This document shows positions 1 through 9,602 of a stretch of DNA of 64,000 nt, one piece after another (the stretch's first letter is position 1; every line of letters begins with the position of its first letter). The stretch is from Arcanobacterium phocisimile (lineage in GTDB: Bacteria > Actinomycetota > Actinomycetes > Actinomycetales > Actinomycetaceae). The stretch spans positions 1,550,001 to 1,614,000 of the forward strand of contig NZ_CP070228.1 in the NCBI RefSeq assembly GCF_016904675.1, in the 5' to 3' direction. Made by a program: the position numbers and the translations under genes. The notes beneath the pieces are model-generated. The model ran no database searches and was not told the origin of the DNA. It was given only the letters and a program-made list of their open reading frames with translations.

Positions 1-660
1 GACGTCCTCAATAGGCATGAGGAATGGCTTGTCAAGATCGCGGACTGGATCGTCGAAGTAAGTATCAACGGCTTCCATAAGCTCTTCGATCGACTTGCTC
101 CACTCAGCATCGCCTTCGAGAGCCTTAAGAGCGGAGATCTTCACAACTGGGAGATCGTCGCCTGGGTACTCCTGGGACGAAAGAAGCTCACGAACTTCCA
201 TTTCGACGAGCTCGAGGATTTCCTCATCGTCAACCATGTCAGCCTTGTTAAGCGCAACGATGATCTGTGGAACGCCAACCTGGCGAGCAAGAAGAACGTG
301 CTCACGGGTCTGTGCCATTGGGCCGTCGGTGGCAGCAACAACGAGAATTGCGCCGTCCATCTGAGCAGCACCGGTGATCATGTTCTTGATGTAATCGGCG
401 TGGCCTGGGGCGTCAACGTGTGCGTAGTGACGCTTCTCGGTCTGGTACTCAACGTGGGAAACGTTGATGGTAATACCACGCTGACGCTCTTCTGGAGCGT
501 TATCCACCTGATCGAATGGGGTGAACTCGTTAAGTTCTGGGTACTTTTCTGCTAGTACCTTGGTAATAGCAGCGGTCGTCGTCGTCTTACCGTGATCGAC
601 GTGACCGATGGTACCGATGTTCATGTGTGTCTTTGACTTGTCGTACTTGGCCTTGGCCAC
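1..660 (-). CDS. tuf: Elongation factor Tu (partial, 3' end outside window)
   Basis: EF-Tu delivers aminoacyl-tRNA to the ribosomal A site as a GTPase. The 220 codons present cover most of the G domain: the P-loop GHVDHGKTT, the switch-II motif DAPGH and the NKAD guanine-specificity motif are all readable. About 175 residues of a normal length near 396 lie beyond base 1. I place the start at a GTG (complement of 658-660) giving [12 protein letters not shown], because a strong AGGAGG sits 7 nt upstream and this N-terminus matches actinobacterial EF-Tu. It is the last gene of the str operon, 124 nt after fusA. That gap has an AT-rich stretch near 700-712 which could hold an extra -10, as tuf often has its own promoter; this is unproven. 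Confidence 0.97.
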   Translation of the reverse strand, partial: MAKAKYDKSKTHMNIGTIGHVDHGKTTTTAAITKVLAEKYPELNEFTPFDQVDNAPEERQRGITINVSHVEYQTEKRHYAHVDAPGHADYIKNMITGAAQMDGAILVVAATDGPMAQTREHVLLARQVGVPQIIVALNKADMVDDEEILELVEMEVRELLSSQEYPGDDLPVVKISALKALEGDAEWSKSIEELMEAVDTYFDDPVRDLDKPFLMPIEDV

Positions 661-784
661 TTTTGTCCTCCTGGGACTCGATGTTATTTGGTCTTCAGCT
701 TATATGATTTGTGCGCTAGCACCAAACCGTGGCTAAAGAGATCCTACTGGTCGATTGGTTTGATTGTGAATCAGACCTGTTGGC

Positions 785-2905
785 TCACTCGCCACGGGTC
801 TTCTGGATGATCTCGTCGGCAACAGCCTTCGGAACTTCCTGGTACTTCGCGAACTGCATGGAGTACACCGCGCGACCCTGCGTCTTTGAACGCAAGTCAC
901 CGATGTAACCGAACATTTCGGAAAGCGGAACGAGAGCGCGAACGATCTTAACACCGGTCGCGTCCTCCATCGAGGAGATCAGACCACGGCGAGAGTTAAG
1001 ATCGCCGATCACATCTCCCATGTACTCCTCAGGAGTACGGACCTCCACGTCCATGACTGGCTCGAGGATAACCGGGTTAGCGCGCTTAGCACCTTCACGG
1101 AACACCATCTGACCAGCGATCTTGAACGCCATTTCGGAGGAGTCGACGTCGTGGTACGCACCGTCTTCAAGCGTGGCCTTCACGTTCACCATTGGGAAGC
1201 CGGCGAGCACGCCGTTATCCATAGCTGCCTGAATACCTGCATCAACAGACGGAATGTACTCGCGTGGCACGCGGCCACCGGTCACAGCGTCAACAAACTC
1301 GTAAGTCTTGCCTTCTTCGTTTTCCTCGAGAGGCTCGAAGGTGACAATAACCTTTGCAAACTGACCGGAACCACCGGTCTGCTTCTTGTGAGTGTAGTCG
1401 ATCGACTTTGCGGTCGAACGAATGGTCTCACGGTAGGCAACCATCGGCGCACCGACGTTAGCCTCAACCTTGAACTCACGACGCATGCGGTCAACAATGA
1501 TGTCCAAGTGGAGCTCACCCATACCACCAATGACGGTCTGACCAGACTCTTCGTCAAGGCGAACTGTGAAGGTTGGATCTTCTTCAGCAAGTTTCTGAAT
1601 TGCGATACCAAGCTTCTCTTGGTCAGCCTTTGACTTGGGCTCAACTGCGACGTGGATGACTGGTTCTGGGAATGTCATCGATTCGAGTGAGATTGGGTGG
1701 TTGAGGTCTGTGAGGGAATCACCGGTTGTTGTGTCCTTCAAACCGATAACGGCGTAGATGTGGCCAGCGTGTGCAGTGTCAACAGGATTTTCCTTGTTGG
1801 AGTGCATCTGGAAAATCTTGCCGATACGTTCCTTCTTGCCCTTGGTTGCGTTAAGAACCTGGGAACCAGCATCCATCGTACCCGAGTAAACACGGACGTA
1901 GGTCAGACGACCAAAGAATGGGTGAACTGCAATCTTGAAGGCAAGCGCAGCGAACGGTTCCTTTTCATCTGGCTGACGGACGAGCTCAACCTCTTCATCA
2001 CGTGGATCAACGCCCTTAACCTCGCCCACATCAAGCGGGGAAGGAAGGAAGTCAACAACTGCATCAAGAACTGGCTGAATACCGATGTTCTTGTATGCAG
2101 AACCACAGTAAACCGGGAAAGCTTCGCCAGCGATAGTGATACGACGAATAACAGCCTTAAGCTCGTCAATGGTTGGTTCTTCGCCACCTAGGTACTTGTC
2201 GAGAAGCTCTTCATCGTTTTCAGCAACCTGCTCAACAAGCACTGCGCGATACTCTTCAGCTTTGTCAAGCATGTCGGCAGGAATTTCTTCCTCAACGACC
2301 AAAGCACCCATAGTTGCGTTGCCCTTGTCGTCCTTCTCTGGGAAGCGCAAAGCCTTCATCGTGAGAAGATCGATCACGCCTGCGATGTCTGACTCAGCAC
2401 CGATGGGAAGTTCCATCACGATTGGTGTTGCGTGTAGACGATCCTTCAGCGTTTGTACTGAGAAGTAGAAATCAGCACCCATCTTATCCATCTTATTGAT
2501 GAAGCAGATACGTGGGACGTTATACTTGTCAGCCTGGCGCCAAACAGTCTCAGACTGTGGCTCCACGCCTTCCTTACCGTCGAACACTGCCACCGCACCG
2601 TCGAGAACGCGGAGCGAACGCTCCACCTCAACAGTGAAGTCAACGTGTCCTGGGGTGTCAATGATGTTGATCTGATGACCCTTCCAGAAGGAAGTAACAG
2701 CAGCCGAGGTAATCGTAATACCACGCTCTTTTTCCTGTTCCATCCAGTCTGTGGTGGATGCGCCATCGTGTGTTTCACCGAGCTTGTAGTTAATACCGGT
2801 GTAGAAGAGGATGCGCTCGGTGACAGTGGTTTTACCCGCGTCAATGTGCGCCATAATTCCGATGTTACGGACCTTCTTAAGGTCGGTAAGCACTTCGTGT
2901 GCCAT
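785..2905 (-). CDS. fusA: Elongation factor G
   Basis: EF-G is the GTPase that drives translocation of tRNA and mRNA on the ribosome. The 706-residue protein is full length for the family. The P-loop AHIDAGKTT is at residues 19-27, DTPGH at 83-87 and NKMD at 137-140. The C-terminal half carries the family regions MAFKIAGQ and VMDVEVRTP of domains IV and V. The ATG start is preceded by an AGGAAAGAG ribosome site. It lies 46 nt downstream of rpsG and 124 nt upstream of tuf in the usual str operon order. Only one fusA-type gene is in the window; the other large translational GTPase here is TypA. Confidence 0.98.
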   Translation of the reverse strand: MAHEVLTDLKKVRNIGIMAHIDAGKTTVTERILFYTGINYKLGETHDGASTTDWMEQEKERGITITSAAVTSFWKGHQINIIDTPGHVDFTVEVERSLRVLDGAVAVFDGKEGVEPQSETVWRQADKYNVPRICFINKMDKMGADFYFSVQTLKDRLHATPIVMELPIGAESDIAGVIDLLTMKALRFPEKDDKGNATMGALVVEEEIPADMLDKAEEYRAVLVEQVAENDEELLDKYLGGEEPTIDELKAVIRRITIAGEAFPVYCGSAYKNIGIQPVLDAVVDFLPSPLDVGEVKGVDPRDEEVELVRQPDEKEPFAALAFKIAVHPFFGRLTYVRVYSGTMDAGSQVLNATKGKKERIGKIFQMHSNKENPVDTAHAGHIYAVIGLKDTTTGDSLTDLNHPISLESMTFPEPVIHVAVEPKSKADQEKLGIAIQKLAEEDPTFTVRLDEESGQTVIGGMGELHLDIIVDRMRREFKVEANVGAPMVAYRETIRSTAKSIDYTHKKQTGGSGQFAKVIVTFEPLEENEEGKTYEFVDAVTGGRVPREYIPSVDAGIQAAMDNGVLAGFPMVNVKATLEDGAYHDVDSSEMAFKIAGQMVFREGAKRANPVILEPVMDVEVRTPEEYMGDVIGDLNSRRGLISSMEDATGVKIVRALVPLSEMFGYIGDLRSKTQGRAVYSMQFAKYQEVPKAVADEIIQKTRGE

Positions 2906-2951
2906 GGATCTCTTTCCTGATTATGCCGAGCAAGATTTGCTCGACGGCGGT

Positions 2952-3422
2952 TTACCAGCGGTAGTGTGCAAACGCACGGTTTGCTTCGGCCATCTTGTGC
3001 ATGTCCTCGCGACGCTTAACAGCAGCGCCGAGGCCATTAGCGGCGTCCATGATTTCGTTCTGCAAACGTTCGAGCATGGTGTGCTCACGGCGTGCGCGGG
3101 AGAAATCAACGAGCCAGCGAAGAGCTAAGGTGTTAGCGCGGCCAGGCTTGACCTCGACTGGAACCTGGTAGGTCGCACCGCCAACGCGGCGGGAACGTAC
3201 CTCGAGCTGGGGACGAATGTTGTCTAGAGCGCGCTTGAGGACGGAAAGTGGCTCCTGGCCAGTCTTCTCGCCTACTGCTACGAGTGCGCCGTAAACGATG
3301 CGCTCTGCAGTGGACTTCTTACCATCAAGAAGGACGCGGTTAATAAGCTGGGTAACGACTGTAGAGCCGTGAACCGGATCGGCAATGAGTGGGCGCTTAC
3401 GCGCTGGACCCTTACGTGGCAT
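2952..3422 (-). CDS. rpsG: 30S ribosomal protein S7
   Basis: S7 is a primary 16S rRNA-binding protein that organises the 30S head. The 156-residue length and the [11 protein letters not shown]-terminus fit the bacterial family, and the C-terminus ending in AFAHYRW is typical. Its ATG overlaps the rpsL stop by one base (TAATG at 3420-3424), so the two genes are almost certainly translationally coupled. In other bacteria S7 is also the translational repressor of this operon; I did not identify a binding site for it here. Confidence 0.98.
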   Translation of the reverse strand: MPRKGPARKRPLIADPVHGSTVVTQLINRVLLDGKKSTAERIVYGALVAVGEKTGQEPLSVLKRALDNIRPQLEVRSRRVGGATYQVPVEVKPGRANTLALRWLVDFSRARREHTMLERLQNEIMDAANGLGAAVKRREDMHKMAEANRAFAHYRW

Positions 3423-3796
3423 TACTTCTTCTCCTTCTTCGCACCGTACTTGGAACGGCCCTGGTTGCGACTCTTTACGCCCTGCGTATCTAGAGCACCA
3501 CGAACGATGTGGTAACGCACACCAGGAAGGTCCTTAACACGACCACCGCGAACGAGCACGATTGAGTGCTCCTGGAGGTTGTGGCCTTCGCCTGGAATAT
3601 AAGCGGTAACTTCGATGCCCGATGAGAGTCGGACACGAGCAACCTTACGAAGCGCTGAGTTTGGCTTCTTAGGGGTTGTGGTGTACACACGGGTGCACAC
3701 GCCACGACGCTGCGGGCTAGCCTTCAGCGCCGGCGTGTTTGATGAACTCGCCTTGCTGGAGCGGCCCTTACGGACCAGCTGCTGAATAGTTGGCAC
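3422..3796 (-). CDS. rpsL: 30S ribosomal protein S12
   Basis: S12 sits at the decoding centre and controls accuracy. I chose the GTG at 3796 ([10 protein letters not shown]), which gives the family's usual 124 residues. A longer ATG frame reaches 3892, but its extra 32 residues match nothing in S12, and the AGGAGA site lies 6 nt before the GTG. Residues tied to streptomycin resistance are wild type: TPKKPNS has K43 and [10 protein letters not shown] has K88. It is the first gene of rpsL-rpsG-fusA-tuf and follows a leader of about 200 nt. Confidence 0.97.
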   Translation of the reverse strand: MPTIQQLVRKGRSSKASSSNTPALKASPQRRGVCTRVYTTTPKKPNSALRKVARVRLSSGIEVTAYIPGEGHNLQEHSIVLVRGGRVKDLPGVRYHIVRGALDTQGVKSRNQGRSKYGAKKEKK

Positions 3797-3994
3797 TATT
3801 TCTCCTGTTGATATGTCAATAGTCGAACTGCCCGCCTGCTCGCCTTTTTCGAACCTGCGGTCGGAAAGACACCGTTCTTTCCTAACGTCCACGCGAATGC
3901 ATATTCGAAATACCGGCCGTGTGGAGACGGGCTTTCATGAGAAAGCATACGGTTTTTCCGAATTGGCAACGACATACGCCTGGAACGGGCACCG
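3797..3994 (-). promoter_or_regulatory. Long 5' leader of the str operon
   Basis: About 200 nt separate the predicted transcription start from rpsL. No ORF here looks real. One hairpin is visible: arms at 3863-3869 and 3876-3882 (GGAAAGA / TCTTTCC, 6-nt loop). The leader is long enough for control at the RNA level, but I recognise no known leader motif. Leader status is inferred from the promoter at 4001-4030. Confidence 0.45.
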
Positions 3995-4000
3995 TTCATA

Positions 4001-4030
4001 AGACTAACGAATTGGCACTGTGTCAGTCAA
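4001..4030 (-). promoter_or_regulatory. Promoter of the rpsL-rpsG-fusA-tuf operon
   Basis: On the minus strand a -35 TTGACT (4025-4030) is followed after 18 bp by a -10 TAGTCT (4001-4006). Both hexamers fit the housekeeping sigma consensus of actinobacteria. No other pair of this quality was seen upstream of rpsL. Transcription would start near 3994. Confidence 0.6.
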
Positions 4031-4100
4031 AGATTCGGAGCATATTACTTAGTGGCACTAGGCACACAGATGGTGAAATCTCGACATTTTCCCGCTACAA

Positions 4101-5450
4101 TCAACCTAAAGCGTTAACAACCTCACACACCGAACGTAAGTGCCCCTGAATTAAGTCGCTGTTCGCGTTCAGTTCAGTAACACTGCTCAAACGATCCGCT
4201 AAGTCCGCCAGTGTCTGCAACGATTCATCCGCGCGATTTTTCGCTGCCCTCACCATCGAAACGATATCCACCACTTCTTCACCCTGTTCGCCTAAATCAG
4301 CTCCAGTTCCCCACATCCCCAAAAGCTGGCGCGGGATAGCCAAGGCTTGAACCACTTGGCTCATATAACCACCGACTTCGCCCATATACGAGATAGTGCG
4401 CTGAGCTTGAACATCTAATGTGTGGATATCATCTATCAGCGCTTCACCTAGCATTGTCAATGCCCGGATACGCTCGCGGTTATCTTCGTGACTCTCATCC
4501 AAAATTTCAGCTACGAACAAGCCATACATGTAGATGTGCAAGCGGCTCAAGGCGATCCGGAACTGAGTACGCGAAACATTCATCTGCAACTGAGCCAACC
4601 GCTCAGCCAACGAGCTCATATACCCACTAACAATCGGTTGCATCTGTGCCCACACGGTTAGTGGCATCGTCAACGACGCTAATTGTGGTCGCTGCGCGCC
4701 AAATTCGACGAACTTCTCGCCCGCTGAGCTCATATAGGTCATGTCAGAACCAGCTTGCACTAAAGTCTCCGATATTTTCTGTGCAATATCAGCAAGGAAT
4801 TTCTGCTTGCTCATCCACGAATTCAACAATTCGCATACCTCGTTGGCACGCTCAAGAACACCGACGAGTTCTCCTTCACCAGAACGAACCGGGAACCCTG
4901 AGCTGAGTTGCTCTCGTAGATGGACCTCCGACACTAGCGCGTCATTTTGAAAGCCCTCATATGAATCGATGCCAGCATCCGCCAGCGTCTGAACTAAAAC
5001 ACCCACTCCCTGCTCAGCGACCAAGCGACGATTGGCGCCTTGGCTGAGTAACTCACGCTCTGCCTGACGCACTACTTCGTAGATACCTGCCACAGCACCA
5101 TATCGAGCTTCGTCTAACGGTCGCGAGCGCACAGACAAATAACCACCGTCGTGCAACGGTGTGATGGTAGCAAAAACACGATACTCCGAACCGTCAGCAG
5201 CAAGATTTCGTACGTAGGCAGCAAACGGCTCCCCTGCCTGCAACGTATCCCACATAACTTTGAACGCTGCTGCCGGCATATCCGGATGACGGATAATATT
5301 GTGCGGAGCAGCATGGAGCTTCTCCCTCGGGTAGCGTGACATCCGCGTGAAGACGCTGTTAGACAGGTCAATAATTCCTTTTGCATCGGTCGTAGAAAAG
5401 AAAAGTTCATCTACCGGGACATCATGTATCGATCCAGTTGGTTCCACCAT
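4101..5450 (-). CDS. Aer-type PAS-domain protein with helical C-terminus
   Basis: The first ~120 residues closely resemble the PAS domain of the aerotaxis/redox sensor Aer: STTDAKGIID, then HNIIRHPDMPAAAF, then W.TL.AGEPF and DGSEYRVFATITPL. In Aer this fold binds FAD. The remaining ~320 residues are predicted mostly helical, with no transmembrane segment. They lack the conserved hairpin tip of chemoreceptors, and no kinase, GGDEF or DNA-binding domain is visible. The protein therefore looks like a soluble sensor with an unrecognised output. The ATG has an AAGGA site 9 nt upstream. It lies downstream of rpoC, behind a hairpin, and upstream of the str operon promoter. No chemotaxis gene is nearby. 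The function is unknown; redox sensing is inference. Confidence 0.8.
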   Translation of the reverse strand: MVEPTGSIHDVPVDELFFSTTDAKGIIDLSNSVFTRMSRYPREKLHAAPHNIIRHPDMPAAAFKVMWDTLQAGEPFAAYVRNLAADGSEYRVFATITPLHDGGYLSVRSRPLDEARYGAVAGIYEVVRQAERELLSQGANRRLVAEQGVGVLVQTLADAGIDSYEGFQNDALVSEVHLREQLSSGFPVRSGEGELVGVLERANEVCELLNSWMSKQKFLADIAQKISETLVQAGSDMTYMSSAGEKFVEFGAQRPQLASLTMPLTVWAQMQPIVSGYMSSLAERLAQLQMNVSRTQFRIALSRLHIYMYGLFVAEILDESHEDNRERIRALTMLGEALIDDIHTLDVQAQRTISYMGEVGGYMSQVVQALAIPRQLLGMWGTGADLGEQGEEVVDIVSMVRAAKNRADESLQTLADLADRLSSVTELNANSDLIQGHLRSVCEVVNALG

Positions 5451-5473
5451 CGTTGCTATCCTTCATTATGAAA

Positions 5474-5507
5474 TTAATGGCGGTGGTATCACAACCACCG
5501 CCATTAA
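5474..5507 (-). terminator. Hairpin after rpoC
   Basis: A perfect 14-bp inverted repeat (5474-5487 with 5494-5507, loop 6 nt) lies between rpoC and the PAS gene. On the minus strand it is followed only by TTT and then mixed sequence, so termination may be partial. It is the natural end of the rpoBC transcript. Confidence 0.7.
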
Positions 5508-5533
5508 CATTAACAAACAGTCACAGATCCGTC

Positions 5534-8500
5534 TTAGAAATTAGATCCGTAGCCGTAGCCTGCAGCATCATAATCATCAAATGAGCCGTAACCATAGAAA
5601 TCATCAAATGGTTCCATGCCACCGCCCATGAACGAATTCAACTGCTCATACTCAGCACGAGCCTCATTGGTTGGTTCAACCTTGAGCTGACGTAGCGTCT
5701 CAAGGCCAGTACCAGCCGGAATAAGCTTACCGAGAATGACGTTCTCCTTCAGACCCGCAAGCGGATCAGACTTAGAATTGAGCGCAGCTTCGGTCAGAAC
5801 CTTCGTCGTCTCCTGGAAGGAAGCAGCCGACAACCATGAATCAGTTGCCAACGACGCCTTGGTGATGCCCATCAGTTCTGGACGACCAGAAGCTGGGCGA
5901 CCACCCTCAGCCAAGACTGCACGGTTAGCACTTTCGAATACTGCCACGTCAACAAGCTCACCCGGAAGCAACCGAGTGCTACCAGAATCGAGAACCGTGA
6001 CGCGTCGGAGCATCTGGCGCACGATAACTTCAATGTGCTTATCGTGGATTTCAACACCCTGCGAACGGTAAACGTGCTGAACTTCGGAGACCAAGTGCAA
6101 CTGAGTGGTACGTCGGCCCGAGATACGCAGAACCTTCTTCGGGTCGATCAAACCTTCAACAAGCTGCTGCCCAACGGTAACATGCGAACCTTCTGGCACC
6201 AACAACTTTGCGCGCTTGCCGACGAGGTAAACCAAGTCTTCATCGCCGTCGTCGCGCTTGATGATCAAGCGGCGTGAACGTTCCATATCTTCGATCTCGA
6301 GCTTACCAGCGGCCTCAGCCAACGGCGCCTCACCCTTAGGTGTTCGAGCTTCAAAGAGTTCCTGAACACGAGGTAGACCCTGCGTGATATCTTCTGCAGA
6401 AGCAGCACCACCAGTGTGGAAGGTACGCATGGTTAGCTGAGTTCCAGGCTCGCCAATCGACTGTGCCGAAACAATACCAACAGCTTCGCCGATATCAACG
6501 AGCTTACCGGTTGCCAACGAACGTCCGTAACACATAGCACAGGTGCCAACACGTGAATCACAAGTGAGAACCGAACGTACCGAAATCTGCTTGATACCAG
6601 CATTGAGCAGCTGCTCAAGAGCAACGTCTCCAATATCAGTACCAGCTTCAACAACGACGTTGCCTTCAGTATCTGTGACATCCTTAGCCAAGGTTCGTGC
6701 GTAAACCGAGGTATCGATCTCGTCGTTCGGCAAGACCTTACCGGTCTCCCATTGCGCAACAGAGACTTCTTTCTCAGTGACTGACGTCGGAACACCGTCG
6801 ATAACAACTTCGCGAAGTTCGTTGCCTTCTTTATCAACGGCGACGATGAACTTAGCTAAACCTCGTGAGGTGCCACAGTCGTGTTCACGGACGATCACAT
6901 CTTGTGCCACGTCAACCAGACGTCGTGTCAGGTAACCAGACTCAGCGGTACGTAACGCGGTGTCGGCTAGGCCCTTACGTGCACCGTGGGTAGCGGTGAA
7001 GTATTCAAGGGCGGACAGGCCTTCACGGTAGTTCGAGGTAATCGGACGAGGAATAATTTCACCCTTTGGATCAGCCACGAGGCCACGCATACCAGCAACC
7101 TGGCGAATCTGCATCCAGTTACCACGAGCACCGGAGGTAACCATGATATTGACGTTGTTCCAGTCGTCGAAGTTCTTACGCATTTCTTCAGCAACCTCAT
7201 CGGTTACTTCGGTCCATAGCGCAACCAAATCCTTACGGCGGTCTTCGTCTCGAATGTTACCTTCTTGGAAGTCCATCTCGATCTTAGCTGCACGCTTTTC
7301 AGCAGCTGCCAAGATATCCTTCTTGGTGTCCGGTGGGATAACGTCAGAAACCGCAATTGTCACACCGGAGCGTCCGCCCCAGTAGAAACCGGTTTCTTTC
7401 AATGCGTCAAGCGATGCACCAACGTCTACCTTCGGGTAACGCTCAGCGAGTTCATTAATAATCGAACCCAAAACCTTCTTGCCCACAACAGTGTTGATGA
7501 ATGGGAAAGTGGTTGGCAATGCTTCGTTGAAGATTGCGCGTCCGAGTGTAGTTTCGAGGGTGATCGGATCGCGCTCTTCGAAGCCTGCTGGTGCTTGCCA
7601 GTCACGTGGTGGAACGATGTCATTAGCTGGGAAACGGATATTGATCTTCGCGTTGAGGTCAAGCTGACCCAAATCGAAGGCCATCTGCGCTTCAGCAACC
7701 GAGGAGAAGAAACGACCTTCGCCGTCTCCCCCATCGCGAACCACGGTGAGATGGTATAGACCAATAATCATGTCCTGTGCCGGAACAGTCACTGGGCGAC
7801 CATCGGATGGCTTAAGAATGTTGTTGGCCGAAAGCATCAGGATACGAGCCTCTGCCTGAGCCTCAACCGATAGCGGTAGGTGGACCGCCATCTGATCACC
7901 GTCGAAGTCAGCGTTGAATGCCGAACATACGAGTGGGTGAAGACGGATAGCCTTACCTTCGATGAGCTGTGGTTCAAAGGCCTGAATACCTAGACGGTGC
8001 AAGGTAGGTGCGCGGTTAAGCAGCACGGGGTGCTCGCGGATGACTTCTTCAAGCACGTCGAAGACCTCGTCGCGCTGGCGTTCGATTAGCCGCTTAGCTG
8101 CCTTGATGTTCTTCGCCAATTCAAGATCGACGAGACGCTTTTGCACAAATGGCTTGAAGAGTTCAAGAGCCATCGTCTTTGGCAAACCACACTGGTGGAG
8201 CTTCAAGGTTGGGCCGACGACGATAACGGAACGACCTGAGTAGTCCACGCGCTTTCCGAGCAAGTTTTGACGGAAACGTCCCTGCTTGCCCTTGAGCATG
8301 TCCGAAATGGACTTCAACGGACGGTTGCCGGCTCCCTGAACTGGGCGACCACGGCGACCGTTGTCGAACAATGCGTCAACAGCTTCTTGGAGCATACGCT
8401 TTTCGTTATTAACCATGATCTCTGGCGCGTTGAGATCAATCATGCGCTGGAGACGGTTATTACGGTTGATAACGCGACGGTAGAGGTCATTAAGATCGGA

Positions 8501-9511
8501 GGTTGCGAAGCGGCCACCGTCGAGCTGAACCATTGGACGTAGATCCGGTGGAATCACAGGAAGTGCGTCAAGAACCATTGCTTCTGGTTTGGTACCAGAG
8601 TGCAAGAATGCATTAACGACCTTGATGCGCTTGAGTGCTCGAGTTTTGCGCTGTGCAGTGCCAGTTTCGATCTGCTCAATGAGTGCCTCATGCTCAGCTT
8701 CGAGATCGAAGGACTTCAAGCGGCGCTGGATAGCTTCTGCGCCACGGAATGCCTGGAAGTAGTCACCCCAACGCAGAGCCATCTCACGGTAGACTTCTTC
8801 GTCGCCTTCGAGGTCGCCAACCTTGAGCTTGGTGAATTTATCCCACACGTCTTCGAGGCGTGCGAGATCGTCATCGTATTCGCGACGAACTCGACGGGTT
8901 TCGCTTTCTGCGTTGCGCTTGATCTTAGCGCGAGCAGCAGCGTCTTGACCGTTCTTTTCAGCTTCTGCGAGAGCTTCTTCTTCGGCCTTGAGGCGCTTTT
9001 CGATTGCAGCGTCGCGTTCCTTTTCGAGGTTTGCGCGCTCGAGCTCGTATTCTGCAGTCAATGCAGGCATGTCATTGTGACGGCGATCAGTATCGACGTC
9101 GGTGACCATGTATGCCGCAAAGTAGATGACCTTTTCGAGGTCTTTCGGTGCGATATCGAGCAGGTAGCCAAGGCGTGATGGAACACCCTTGAAATACCAA
9201 ATATGGGTAACTGGAGCTGCGAGCTCAATGTGGCCCATACGTTCGCGGCGAACCTTTGAACGGGTGACTTCTACGCCACAGCGTTCGCAGACAATACCCT
9301 TGTAACGTGGACGCTTGTATTTTCCACAAGCGCACTCCCAGTCGCGGGTTGGACCAAAGATCTGTTCACCGAACAGACCGTCTTTTTCTGGTTTGAGCGT
9401 ACGGTAATTGATGGTTTCTGGCTTGGTAACAGTGCCATGACTCCACTTGCGCACATCGTCGGATGTGGCCAGCGAAATATGTAGCTGATCAAAAAGATTG
9501 ACGTCGAGCAA
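5534..9511 (-). CDS. rpoC: RNA polymerase subunit beta'
   Basis: Beta' forms most of the RNA polymerase clamp and active site. The N-terminal zinc ribbon has Cys60, Cys62, Cys75 and Cys78. The catalytic Mg-binding motif NADFDGDQM is present mid-protein, and the second zinc-site region with [11 protein letters not shown] is in the C-terminal half. At 1325 residues it is of actinobacterial size. The start is a TTG (complement of 9509-9511) giving [10 protein letters not shown], with a GAGGAAGTAGGA site upstream; this N-terminus is the standard actinobacterial RpoC start. It is 91 nt downstream of rpoB. Confidence 0.98.
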   Translation of the reverse strand: MLDVNLFDQLHISLATSDDVRKWSHGTVTKPETINYRTLKPEKDGLFGEQIFGPTRDWECACGKYKRPRYKGIVCERCGVEVTRSKVRRERMGHIELAAPVTHIWYFKGVPSRLGYLLDIAPKDLEKVIYFAAYMVTDVDTDRRHNDMPALTAEYELERANLEKERDAAIEKRLKAEEEALAEAEKNGQDAAARAKIKRNAESETRRVRREYDDDLARLEDVWDKFTKLKVGDLEGDEEVYREMALRWGDYFQAFRGAEAIQRRLKSFDLEAEHEALIEQIETGTAQRKTRALKRIKVVNAFLHSGTKPEAMVLDALPVIPPDLRPMVQLDGGRFATSDLNDLYRRVINRNNRLQRMIDLNAPEIMVNNEKRMLQEAVDALFDNGRRGRPVQGAGNRPLKSISDMLKGKQGRFRQNLLGKRVDYSGRSVIVVGPTLKLHQCGLPKTMALELFKPFVQKRLVDLELAKNIKAAKRLIERQRDEVFDVLEEVIREHPVLLNRAPTLHRLGIQAFEPQLIEGKAIRLHPLVCSAFNADFDGDQMAVHLPLSVEAQAEARILMLSANNILKPSDGRPVTVPAQDMIIGLYHLTVVRDGGDGEGRFFSSVAEAQMAFDLGQLDLNAKINIRFPANDIVPPRDWQAPAGFEERDPITLETTLGRAIFNEALPTTFPFINTVVGKKVLGSIINELAERYPKVDVGASLDALKETGFYWGGRSGVTIAVSDVIPPDTKKDILAAAEKRAAKIEMDFQEGNIRDEDRRKDLVALWTEVTDEVAEEMRKNFDDWNNVNIMVTSGARGNWMQIRQVAGMRGLVADPKGEIIPRPITSNYREGLSALEYFTATHGARKGLADTALRTAESGYLTRRLVDVAQDVIVREHDCGTSRGLAKFIVAVDKEGNELREVVIDGVPTSVTEKEVSVAQWETGKVLPNDEIDTSVYARTLAKDVTDTEGNVVVEAGTDIGDVALEQLLNAGIKQISVRSVLTCDSRVGTCAMCYGRSLATGKLVDIGEAVGIVSAQSIGEPGTQLTMRTFHTGGAASAEDITQGLPRVQELFEARTPKGEAPLAEAAGKLEIEDMERSRRLIIKRDDGDEDLVYLVGKRAKLLVPEGSHVTVGQQLVEGLIDPKKVLRISGRRTTQLHLVSEVQHVYRSQGVEIHDKHIEVIVRQMLRRVTVLDSGSTRLLPGELVDVAVFESANRAVLAEGGRPASGRPELMGITKASLATDSWLSAASFQETTKVLTEAALNSKSDPLAGLKENVILGKLIPAGTGLETLRQLKVEPTNEARAEYEQLNSFMGGGMEPFDDFYGYGSFDDYDAAGYGYGSNF

Positions 9512-9555
9512 GATTCCTACTTCCTCACTAATTTACGCCGATTATGGGGCATTTC

Positions 9556-9593
9556 GTGAGGTGAGTAGCAGGCGTTGAAGCTACTCACCTCAC
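9556..9593 (-). other. Perfect hairpin between rpoB and rpoC
   Basis: Arms 9556-9568 and 9581-9593 pair over 13 bp (GTGAGGTGAGTAG and its complement) around a 12-nt loop. No U-tract follows on the minus strand. An RNA processing or pausing element is more likely than a full terminator, since rpoC must be transcribed through it. Confidence 0.6.
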
Positions 9594-9602
9594 TGACGTT
9601 TG

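Noticed and set aside
1151-1633. Open frame of 160 codons antisense to fusA
   Set aside because: Lies wholly inside fusA, has no ribosome site and its translation matches no protein pattern; it follows from fusA codon bias.
3422-3892. Extended S12 with 32 extra N-terminal residues
   Set aside because: The extra residues match no S12, and the ribosome site is just before the internal GTG.
8600-9178. 192-codon frame antisense to rpoC
   Set aside because: Residue composition mirrors the charged coiled-coil region of RpoC on the other strand; no start signals.
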